From NCBI GenBank assembly GCA_002396125.1, contig DGWL01000049.1, positions 1-12,011 on the forward strand: a stretch of 12,011 nt of DNA, read 5' to 3'. Below the pieces are notes generated by a model that ran no database searches, was not told where the DNA came from, and saw nothing but the letters and a program-made list of their open reading frames with translations. A program made the translations under genes and the position numbers. Position 1 is the first letter of the stretch. Every line of letters begins with the position of its first letter. Below are positions 1-6,513 of the stretch, piece after piece. The stretch comes from Porphyromonadaceae bacterium UBA4259 (lineage in GTDB: Bacteria; Bacteroidota; Bacteroidia; Bacteroidales; Muribaculaceae).

Positions 1-256
1 CATCAAGGGACGGTTCTTTTGATGTCATAAGCTCAATTTTATCGGTGCATTATTATGACAGTTACAATTTCATAAGTAACTTTACATCTACATTACAAAA
101 AGATTACACCATCTAGTCATCTTGTTTGCCCAGTTGCCCTTCAAGCACATCAGCTTTATTCCTCAAATGTTTTTTAATTGGGATTTTTTTTATATTTTTG
201 CGGCGTTAAAACTGTTAACCTATTGAACCGGGTTGAACAAAACTGAAAAAAAGAAT
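1..256. other. Non-coding 5' region with small inverted repeats
   Basis: I see no convincing gene here. The stretch is A/T-rich and holds two inverted repeats: TGTCATAA (23-30) with TTATGACA (53-60), a perfect 8-bp pair with a 22-base loop, and AGTTAC (60-65) with GTAACT (76-81). The first 30 bases read in frame 1 as a short peptide ending in TAA at 28-30, so the end of a + strand gene entering from the left is possible. On the minus strand an ATG at 28-26 opens a frame that runs off the window edge. Neither can be judged from so few bases. A possible promoter for the next gene lies near 193-200. Confidence 0.5.
193..200 (+). promoter_or_regulatory. Possible Bacteroidetes -7 element (TAnnTTTG)
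   Basis: TATTTTTG matches the Bacteroidetes -7 consensus TAnnTTTG and lies 57 bases before the ATG of the first gene. The matching -33 element is poor: around 167-172 the sequence is T-rich but not TTTG. The surroundings are strongly T-rich, so a chance match is quite possible. Confidence 0.3.
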
Positions 257-631
257 ATGGATGACCAATTGAAGAAACGACTGGAAAATGACAGCACGGG
301 TTTGTTGACCTATGAGTATATTGCCAATAACATAGGCGAAATAGATGACGTGATTGATGAGCTTGTCGACAACATTGTTAATGTAGACAAGAACGGGCAG
401 TTTGCCGTGAGCACCGCACGTTATCTCAACGCCATTGACAAGGCCAAATACTGGCCGCAAATCGACAGGCTCATTAAGGCCGCCATCACTCTCGACCGCG
501 AGCGTGCCTACTTGCCCGACCTGGCAGCATCGATATGGGGTAATGACTACAAGCAGCGCGCGTCGCAATTGGCGATTGAGGACGATAACTTCAGGCGAGT
601 ATATAAGCGACTTTATCCCTCGGGCATGTAA
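257..631 (+). CDS. Small conserved-looking helical protein of unknown function
   Basis: I do not recognise this family. From the ATG at 257 it gives 124 residues. A TTG at 233 would add eight residues (MNKTEKKN), but I prefer the ATG because TTG starts are rare and the extension is lysine-rich without clear structure. The protein looks soluble and mostly helical, with no signal peptide, membrane segment or cysteine. It has an acidic first half (a run of I, D and E around residues 25-40) and a more basic second half with several tryptophan and tyrosine residues, ending in RLYPSGM. The pattern of hydrophobic residues and the neighbours' codon use support a real gene. It ends 69 bases before the cyclophilin gene and could share its transcript. 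No function can be assigned. Confidence 0.75.
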   Translation: MDDQLKKRLENDSTGLLTYEYIANNIGEIDDVIDELVDNIVNVDKNGQFAVSTARYLNAIDKAKYWPQIDRLIKAAITLDRERAYLPDLAASIWGNDYKQRASQLAIEDDNFRRVYKRLYPSGM

Positions 632-700
632 TTGCGCCAGAGTCCTCTATAGAACGTCCAGGCACACATTATTTTTTTTTAGCATTTCACACTCACTCAC

Positions 701-1582
701 ATGAAAAAGACAGTTAAATTGTGGGCATGCATCGTGGCAGTGGCTGTTGTGGCCGGTTGCGGCATTGCTATGGCTCAAACTGCTAAAAACGAGAATTCTA
801 ATAAAACATCGCAATCAATGAATAACAACCTCACAGGCACCACTAGAGTGCTGCTCGAGACATCGCTGGGCAACATAGAGATTGCCCTCTATAATGAGAC
901 ACCACAGCACCGCGACAACTTCATCAAGCTGGTGAATGACGGCACCTATAATGGTGTGCTCTTTCATCGTGTTATCAAGGACTTCATGATTCAAACCGGC
1001 GACCCCGACTCAAAGAATGCCGCCCAAGACGCAATGCTGGGCTCAGGCGGTCCCGGTTATGACTTGCCTGCCGAGATTGTCTACCCCAAGTATTTTCACA
1101 AGCGTGGGGCACTGGCAGCAGCCAGGCAAGGCGATGAGGTGAATCCCGAGCGCCGCAGCTCGGGCTCGCAGTTCTACATCGTCACCGGCAAGCGTTACTC
1201 GGAGTATCAGCTGCAGGCTATGCAGGAGCGACTCGCCAATCAGGCCCAGGCTGCTATTTTCCAGCAGTTGGTTCGTGAGCACGCCAGCGAGATAAACCAG
1301 ATGCAGATGGCTGCCGACACCGTGGGGCTTAACAAACTTCGCGACGAGCTCATAGCCAAGACTCAGCAGACCTATGCCACCAGTCCTGTGCAGTTCACCG
1401 CTTCACAAGTCGAGGCCTACAGCACTGTGGGTGGCACTCCACATCTCGACGGGCAATATACTGTGTTTGGCGAGGTTGTCAGCGGCATGGAAGTGGTTGA
1501 CAAGATTCAGAATGTGACCACAGGAGCCTACGATCGTCCCGTCGATAGCGTGAAAATCATCACGGCAAGAATCATGAAATGA
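701..1582 (+). CDS. Cyclophilin-type peptidyl-prolyl cis-trans isomerase, probable lipoprotein
   Basis: This 293-residue protein should catalyse cis-trans isomerisation of Xaa-Pro bonds during folding of exported proteins. Residues 1-20 form a basic, hydrophobic signal ending in the lipobox-like VAGC, so Cys20 could be lipidated. Cleavage after AMA (residues 23-25) by signal peptidase I is the alternative. No acidic stretch follows Cys20, so there is no clear signal for surface export, and a periplasm-facing location is likely. The cyclophilin core starts near residue 47. It shows FHR (88-90) with the catalytic Arg90, FMIQTGDP (95-102), SSGSQF (153-158) and HLDG (248-251), where His replaces the Trp of cyclosporin-sensitive cyclophilins. 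About 80 helical, Gln/Ala-rich residues (165-245) are inserted between SGSQFYIV and HLDG, where simple bacterial cyclophilins such as PpiB have about ten. The stop codon overlaps the next start (ATGA), which suggests translational coupling. Confidence 0.93.
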   Translation: MKKTVKLWACIVAVAVVAGCGIAMAQTAKNENSNKTSQSMNNNLTGTTRVLLETSLGNIEIALYNETPQHRDNFIKLVNDGTYNGVLFHRVIKDFMIQTGDPDSKNAAQDAMLGSGGPGYDLPAEIVYPKYFHKRGALAAARQGDEVNPERRSSGSQFYIVTGKRYSEYQLQAMQERLANQAQAAIFQQLVREHASEINQMQMAADTVGLNKLRDELIAKTQQTYATSPVQFTASQVEAYSTVGGTPHLDGQYTVFGEVVSGMEVVDKIQNVTTGAYDRPVDSVKIITARIMK

Positions 1583-2814
1583 TAACATTCAGCACTCATC
1601 GGTTTCCCAATGGATTGAGGCTGGTCCATCATCACGACACGACAACCCGCATGGTTGCCGTCAATCTGCTCTACGACGTTGGTTCAAGCGATGAGCACCC
1701 GGCCAAGACCGGGCTTGCCCATCTCATGGAGCACCTCATGTTCTCGGGCACGCGCCATGTTCCCAGCTACGACGGCGCCTTGCAGGCTGCCGGTGGCGAG
1801 AGCAACGCATGGACCAGCATTGATGTGACCAACTACTACGACATCCTTCCCGCCCACAACCTTGAGACTGCTTTGTGGCTCGAAAGCGAGCGGTTAATCA
1901 ATCTTGCTCTCAATGAGGAGAATATCGAGGTGCAAAAAAGTGTTGTGATTGAGGAATTCAAGCAGCGTTATCTCAATCAGCCCTACGGCGACATCCTTCA
2001 TCTGCAGCACGGACTCGCCTATAAAGAGCATCCCTACCGCTGGCCCACCATCGGGCTGAGCGTTGACACAATCAAGAATTTTACCCGTGATGACGTTCTT
2101 GATTTCCATCGCAAGCACTATGCCGTCAACAACATTGTGATGTGCATTTCGGGCAATGTCGATTTCGACACCACAGTGCGCCTTGTTGAGAAATGGTTTG
2201 GCGATATTGAGTCACGTCCCATAGCCGGGCGCCGCTTGCCTGCCGAGCCTCCACAGGGGCAATATCGCTTCATGAGTCACAAGAGCGACGTGCCCAGCAA
2301 CATGATTTTCACGAGTTATCACATGTGTGGCCGAACCGACTCTCACTATCAGGCCACCGACTTGCTTAGCGACGTGCTGGGCAACGGCATGTCGTCGCGC
2401 TTCTACCGTGAGTTGATACTTGGCAGCGACATGTTTGTCGATGTTGATGCCTCGGTGCTTGGTTCGCGCGACCCGGGTCTGTTCTATGTGAGAGCACGTC
2501 TTTCCCAGGGTGCTTCGCTCGATCGAGCCGCCGAGCTCATTGATGGCGTGATAGAGCGTGTTAAAACCGACATCACTCAGCACGAGATTGACAAGTGCGT
2601 CAATAAGTATATTTCCAACAAACTGTTTGAAAACGTGGGCTATGCCGAGAAGGCTGTGGCCTTGGCACGGCATGAGCTGCTGTGGGGTGCAAGTAACATC
2701 AACGATGAGAACGAGGTGTATCGCAGGCTCACTCCCCACCAGTTGATGCAAGTGGCCAACACTATCTTCAGTCAAGACAACTGTTGCAGGATTTACTATG
2801 GTCCCGACGCTTGA
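1579..2814 (+). CDS. M16-family zinc metallopeptidase
   Basis: A 411-residue insulinase/processing-peptidase-like protein of family M16, of the short M16B size. The inverted zinc motif HLMEH is at residues 48-52: His48 and His52 bind zinc and Glu51 is the catalytic base. The third ligand is Glu125 or Glu126 in VVIEEFKQR, at the usual distance. The C-terminal half carries the conserved SSRFYREL (272-279), as in the second domain of complete M16B subunits. Both halves are present and the zinc site is intact, so this should be an active peptidase and not a catalytically dead partner. No signal peptide is visible, which implies a cytoplasmic enzyme, although the upstream cyclophilin is exported. 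Its natural substrate is unknown; family members degrade short peptides or process presequences. The start overlaps the cyclophilin stop by four bases, and a strong hairpin follows about 90 bases after its stop. Confidence 0.94.
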   Translation: MITFSTHRFPNGLRLVHHHDTTTRMVAVNLLYDVGSSDEHPAKTGLAHLMEHLMFSGTRHVPSYDGALQAAGGESNAWTSIDVTNYYDILPAHNLETALWLESERLINLALNEENIEVQKSVVIEEFKQRYLNQPYGDILHLQHGLAYKEHPYRWPTIGLSVDTIKNFTRDDVLDFHRKHYAVNNIVMCISGNVDFDTTVRLVEKWFGDIESRPIAGRRLPAEPPQGQYRFMSHKSDVPSNMIFTSYHMCGRTDSHYQATDLLSDVLGNGMSSRFYRELILGSDMFVDVDASVLGSRDPGLFYVRARLSQGASLDRAAELIDGVIERVKTDITQHEIDKCVNKYISNKLFENVGYAEKAVALARHELLWGASNINDENEVYRRLTPHQLMQVANTIFSQDNCCRIYYGPDA

Positions 2815-2905
2815 TGATGTCACCGATTCTCTATAAGTTAAGAGCGGCACCTGATAAAATCAAAGTGTGGTGAGAAAACACTAAAAAAGTATAGCATATT
2901 TATGA

Positions 2906-2939
2906 AAAATGGGCATTTTGTGAAAAAAATGCCCATTTT
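2906..2939 (+). terminator. Hairpin terminator after the M16 peptidase gene
   Basis: A perfect 14-bp inverted repeat: AAAATGGGCATTTT at 2906-2919 and its complement at 2926-2939, with a six-base loop (GTGAAA). The stem has a GGGC core flanked by A and T runs, so it could end transcription from either strand. It sits 92 bases after the M16 stop and before the promoter-like element of the next gene. Confidence 0.75.
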
Positions 2940-2945
2940 ATTTCG

Positions 2946-2972
2946 CTGTTTTCCAAAAAAGCATTATTTTTG
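2946..2972 (+). promoter_or_regulatory. Candidate Bacteroidetes promoter for the DUF349 gene
   Basis: TATTTTTG at 2965-2972 matches the -7 consensus TAnnTTTG. At the expected distance upstream there is only a degenerate -33 element (GTTTT around 2948-2952). The start of transcription would fall near 2976, leaving a leader of about 45 bases before the ATG at 3022. The position just after a terminator supports it. Confidence 0.5.
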
Positions 2973-3021
2973 GAGTTAAAAATTAAATTGACGATTAAAA
3001 AATTCTTTTAATATAGATATT

Positions 3022-5001
3022 ATGACTACGCGTGAAATGGCCGAATCGAGTGCAAACCTCGAGAATGCCCAACCCCTAAATGCTGAGGCTGAAGTTAATG
3101 CAGCCGCTACAGCTCAAGAGACACCTGCACAGGAAGCAGTTGAGAATCAAGTTGAGAATCAAGAAGTGAGCGATGCTCAGGAACCTACTCCCGAGGCAGC
3201 GCAGGAGCCTCAGGCCGAGGAGCCGGTAGCTGAGGAGGAACCCAAGGTCGAGGAAACCGAAGTGGCAGCCAAAGAAGAAGTTATTGAACTTCCACAGGTT
3301 GACTACACAACTCTCGACAAGGAGCAACTCATTGGCGAACTTGAAAAACTGCTCACCTTACCTGTTGAAACAGTTAAAGACCGTGTCGCTCAAATCAAGG
3401 GCGCCTTCTTTGCCATCAGGAAAGAGGAAGTCGCCAAGGAAAAAGCTGCTTTCCTGGAAGCAGGAAACGAGGAAGCTGCTTTTGCCCCCATGGAAGATGC
3501 GAGCGAGGCAAGAATGAAAGAACTGCTGGGGGAATTTAAGGAGAAACGCGCTGAATTTAACGCTGAGCAAGAGGCTGTTAAGCAGGCTAATCTGGAAAAA
3601 AAGAATAATATTATCGCCGAGATTAACACAATCTCTGAAGACCCCGACAATATCAACCGCCAGTTCCAGCATGTGCAGCAACTGCAGCAGGAGTTCAAGG
3701 CCATAGGCGAAGTGCCGTCAACCAGCACTACTGAGGTGTGGAAAGCTTATCAGCAAGCCATTGAGCGCTTCTACGATTTGCTCAAGATGAACAAAGAACT
3801 GCGTGACTATGATTTCAAGAAGAATCTTGAGATTAAGCAGCAACTCTGTGAGGATGCCGAGGCTCTCGACGAGGAAACCGATGTGATTGCCGCATTCAAG
3901 AAATTGCAGGCACTCCACGACAAGTGGCGCGAGACGGGACCCGTTGCCAAGGACATTCGCGAGCAGTTGTGGGCACGCTTCAAGAATGCCTCGTCGGTAA
4001 TCAACAAGAAGCACCAGGCCTTCTTTGAGGAACGCAAGGCCAACGAGAAGGAGAATGCCGATGCCAAGACCGCTTTGTGCGAGGCTATCGAGAAGATTGA
4101 TACCGAGGGACTCAAGACCTATGCCGCATGGGATGAGGTGACTAAGCAGATTATTGGTCTGCAGGAAGAATGGAAGAAGCTTGGTTTTGCCTCGCGCAAG
4201 GTGAACACCGCTTTGTTCACACGCTTCCGCAAGTCGTGCGACGACTTCTTTGCCAAGAAAGCAGCCTTCTTCAAGTCGATGAAGGAAGAACTTGCAGCTA
4301 ACCTTGCTAAGAAGACCGAGCTTTGCGAGAAGGCCGAGCAACTTAAGGACTCTACCGAATGGAAGTCGACTACCGATGCTCTCATCGCTCTGCAAAAGGA
4401 GTGGAAGACCATTGGCCCGGTGGTAAAGAAACACAGCGATGCAGTGTGGAAACGCTTTATCTCGGCCTGCGACCACTTCTTTGAGGAGAAAAAGAAGAAC
4501 ACATCAAGCCAGCGCTCGGTAGAACATGATAACCTCAAGGCCAAGAAAGAGATTATCGCTCAAGTGAATGCAATTCTTGAAGACGAGGCGAATGCCGAGG
4601 AGGCTCCTGCAAAGATTCGCGAGCTCATGAGCAAGTGGCAGAGCATCGGTCACGTGCCCTACAAGGAGAAAGACAAAATCTATGCTGCCTACAAGGAGGC
4701 TATCGACAAGGCATTTGAGAAATTTGACATGAAGGCCATTCGCGCACGCCTCTCCAACTTCGAGAGCAGCATGAGCCAGTCGGGCAGCGACAAGGTTTAT
4801 CATGAGCGTGAGCGCCTGGTGCGTGCCTATGAGCAGAAGTGCAATGAGCTCAAGACCTATGAGAACAACATGGGCTTCTTCAATGCTCGCTCCAAGAGCG
4901 GCAACACTCTTGTGAAAGAAATGGAACGCAAGATTGCCAACCTCAAGGACGACATCGCGCTGCTTGAGCAAAAGATTAAGATAATCGACGAGAAACTCTA
5001 A
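3022..5001 (+). CDS. Five-repeat DUF349 protein with acidic N-terminal tail
   Basis: A 659-residue, probably cytoplasmic, highly charged helical protein of the DUF349 family; the molecular function of the family is unknown to me. Residues 1-95 are a low-complexity tail rich in Glu, Ala, Pro and Gln, likely disordered. From about residue 195 there are five copies of a unit of about 78 residues. Each has the core pattern L-x-x-x-W-(4)-G followed by a W/L/Y-x-x-(F/Y) helix, with cores near residues 222-252, 299-336, 380-416, 458-488 and 536-569. In the first copy Phe replaces the Trp. The C-terminus (580-659) is a predicted coiled coil with the GFFNA motif (618-622) seen in Bacteroidetes homologues. 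Two identical 12-base units in the tail (3139-3162) encode VENQVENQ. The gene appears to be transcribed alone or with the next one. The family call is firm; any role is a guess. Confidence 0.92.
   Translation: MTTREMAESSANLENAQPLNAEAEVNAAATAQETPAQEAVENQVENQEVSDAQEPTPEAAQEPQAEEPVAEEEPKVEETEVAAKEEVIELPQVDYTTLDKEQLIGELEKLLTLPVETVKDRVAQIKGAFFAIRKEEVAKEKAAFLEAGNEEAAFAPMEDASEARMKELLGEFKEKRAEFNAEQEAVKQANLEKKNNIIAEINTISEDPDNINRQFQHVQQLQQEFKAIGEVPSTSTTEVWKAYQQAIERFYDLLKMNKELRDYDFKKNLEIKQQLCEDAEALDEETDVIAAFKKLQALHDKWRETGPVAKDIREQLWARFKNASSVINKKHQAFFEERKANEKENADAKTALCEAIEKIDTEGLKTYAAWDEVTKQIIGLQEEWKKLGFASRKVNTALFTRFRKSCDDFFAKKAAFFKSMKEELAANLAKKTELCEKAEQLKDSTEWKSTTDALIALQKEWKTIGPVVKKHSDAVWKRFISACDHFFEEKKKNTSSQRSVEHDNLKAKKEIIAQVNAILEDEANAEEAPAKIRELMSKWQSIGHVPYKEKDKIYAAYKEAIDKAFEKFDMKAIRARLSNFESSMSQSGSDKVYHERERLVRAYEQKCNELKTYENNMGFFNARSKSGNTLVKEMERKIANLKDDIALLEQKIKIIDEKL
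3139..3162 (+). repeat. Perfect 12-bp tandem duplication within the DUF349 gene
   Basis: GTTGAGAATCAA occurs twice in direct succession (3139-3150 and 3151-3162), encoding VENQ twice in the disordered tail. The unit length is a multiple of three, so slippage would change the tail length without breaking the frame. Confidence 0.9.
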
Positions 5002-5028
5002 TCAGTTTTAGAGAACTTGTTAACAGCG

Positions 5029-5073
5029 TTTCACTCTCTATGGCCTCTCCTTAAAGTGCCATAGGGAGTGAAA
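5029..5073. other. Long hairpin before the sugar phosphotransferase gene
   Basis: TTTCACTCTCTATGGC (5029-5044) pairs over 16 bp with 5058-5073, with a single U-G wobble (U5037 with G5065) and a 13-base loop. It lies 28 bases after the DUF349 stop and ends 37 bases before the next start. No U run follows on either strand, so it is not a textbook intrinsic terminator. It could be an attenuator-like or mRNA-stabilising hairpin, or a protein-binding site. Confidence 0.65.
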
Positions 5074-5110
5074 TGTAAAAATGTGAACCTTAAAACAAGC
5101 TTTTTTTGTT

Positions 5111-6493
5111 GTGAATAGCAAGGGCAGATACGGTCATTTTATCCGTTGGATTTTTATAATTATCGACTTTGTCATCATCAATGCAAGCTATTTTGCTACT
5201 TGCATGGTGGGTGACTTGTGGCATGAACCGTTCTATAGCCGCATGGTGTGGTTCATGCTCAACCTGTCGTTTGCTGTAGTGGTTTATGCTCTAGGCACGT
5301 TTCATCACAAGCGAGTGGTGTATCTCGACCGGGTGTTCATTTTGCTGGTGAAGTACATCATGCTTCACATGGTGATATTCCTGATGCTTATCTCGTTTAT
5401 CGATGCCTTGCCCAAGCTCAAGACGGTGATGCTGTTCTATGGCATTTTCTCTGTGTTGCAATCGTTGTGGTGGATTGTGTCGCGCAAGCTATTGAAGTGG
5501 TATCGCAGCAAGGGCTATAACTACAAGCGCATTGTTGTGGTGGGAGGCGGCAAGAGCGGTGCCGGCATCAGGCTCATGGAAGAGCTCGAGAAAGATCAAG
5601 GTTACGGCTATAACATTGTGGGCTTTTTTGACAGCGGAGCAATGCACAATGTCGCCGCCTACAAGGGTGAGTTGCACGATCTTGACGATTTTATCGCCCA
5701 AAACACTGTGGATGAGATTTATTGCGCTTTGCCCGAGAATGAGCTTGGCGAGTTGCAGCACATTATTAACCTGGCCGAGCGCAATGCCATCGACTTTTAT
5801 TATGTGCCACAGCTTAGCCGTTACATCTCGCGTCGTTTCGAGATTGAAACATTCGGCAACGTGCCTGTGATGTCGATTCATCCACAACCACTCAGCAATC
5901 CATTCAACAAGGGTATTAAACGGGTTTTCGACCTGGTGGTGTCGTCGCTGTTTTTACTTGTGTCGCCGTTGATTTTTATCCCCATAGCCATCGGCATCAA
6001 GCTTTCTTCGCCTGGCCCGGTCTTTTTTCGCCAGGAACGCACTGGCTATCGTGGAAAGTCATTCATGTGCCTCAAGTTCCGTTCAATGAGGCTCAATGAT
6101 GAGAGCGACACCTTGCAAGCAACTAAAGACGACCCGCGCAAGACAAAGTTTGGCAATTTCTTGCGCAAGACCAGTCTTGATGAGTTGCCGCAGTTCATCA
6201 ACGTGTTCCGCGGCGAGATGTCGATTGTGGGACCCAGGCCTCACATGGTGCAGCAGACTCATGAATATAGTGCGCTGATCGACAAGTATATGCTTCGTCA
6301 CACAATCAAGCCCGGTATTACCGGCTGGGCTCAAGTGAACGGCTTCCGCGGACCCACCTATGAGTTGTGGAAAATGGAAAAGCGTGTTGAGCTCGACGTG
6401 TGGTATACCGAGAACTGGAACTTCATGCTCGACATCAAAATCTTGTTCATGACGGTGCTTAATGCTATAAAAGGTGACAAGAACGCACTGTAA
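5111..6493 (+). CDS. Polyprenyl-phosphate sugar phosphotransferase (WcaJ type)
   Basis: This 460-residue inner-membrane enzyme should transfer a sugar-1-phosphate, often glucose-1-phosphate, from a nucleotide sugar to undecaprenyl phosphate, the first step of building a lipid-linked glycan. Four hydrophobic segments lie at roughly residues 11-33, 46-63, 75-97 and 105-125. They are followed by a Rossmann-like domain with VVVGGGKSG (142-150), then a membrane-embedded helix (about 272-296) leading into the bacterial sugar-transferase domain. That domain shows SSPGPVFFRQERTG, LKFRSM (321-326), SLDELPQ (355-361) with the catalytic Asp357-Glu358 pair, VGPRP (373-377) and KPGITGWAQVNG (400-411). The start is GTG at 5111, giving an N-terminus (MNSKGRYGHFIRW) typical of the family. 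No glycosyltransferase cluster is visible nearby, so the glycan it serves (capsule, exopolysaccharide or glycoprotein) and the exact sugar are unknown. recQ follows after 20 bases. Confidence 0.95.
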   Translation: MNSKGRYGHFIRWIFIIIDFVIINASYFATCMVGDLWHEPFYSRMVWFMLNLSFAVVVYALGTFHHKRVVYLDRVFILLVKYIMLHMVIFLMLISFIDALPKLKTVMLFYGIFSVLQSLWWIVSRKLLKWYRSKGYNYKRIVVVGGGKSGAGIRLMEELEKDQGYGYNIVGFFDSGAMHNVAAYKGELHDLDDFIAQNTVDEIYCALPENELGELQHIINLAERNAIDFYYVPQLSRYISRRFEIETFGNVPVMSIHPQPLSNPFNKGIKRVFDLVVSSLFLLVSPLIFIPIAIGIKLSSPGPVFFRQERTGYRGKSFMCLKFRSMRLNDESDTLQATKDDPRKTKFGNFLRKTSLDELPQFINVFRGEMSIVGPRPHMVQQTHEYSALIDKYMLRHTIKPGITGWAQVNGFRGPTYELWKMEKRVELDVWYTENWNFMLDIKILFMTVLNAIKGDKNAL

Positions 6494-6513
6494 TTCACTG
6501 GAAATTAAAGGCT

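Noticed and set aside
1..30. Possible end of a + strand gene, or start of a minus-strand gene, at the left edge; the opening bases also look vaguely like a dispersed repeat
   Set aside because: Fewer than ten codons are visible in either direction, and I could not tie the sequence to a known element by eye.
632..700. Promoter before the cyclophilin gene
   Set aside because: The T run at 671-680 lacks a TAnnTTTG match, so the gene may be read from the upstream promoter, and I cannot support a separate one.
3718..4476. Minus-strand open frame of 252 codons opposite the DUF349 gene
   Set aside because: The real gene is charged and codes a clear five-repeat protein. The antisense frame only reflects its codon bias, and several overlapping antisense frames exist in the same stretch.
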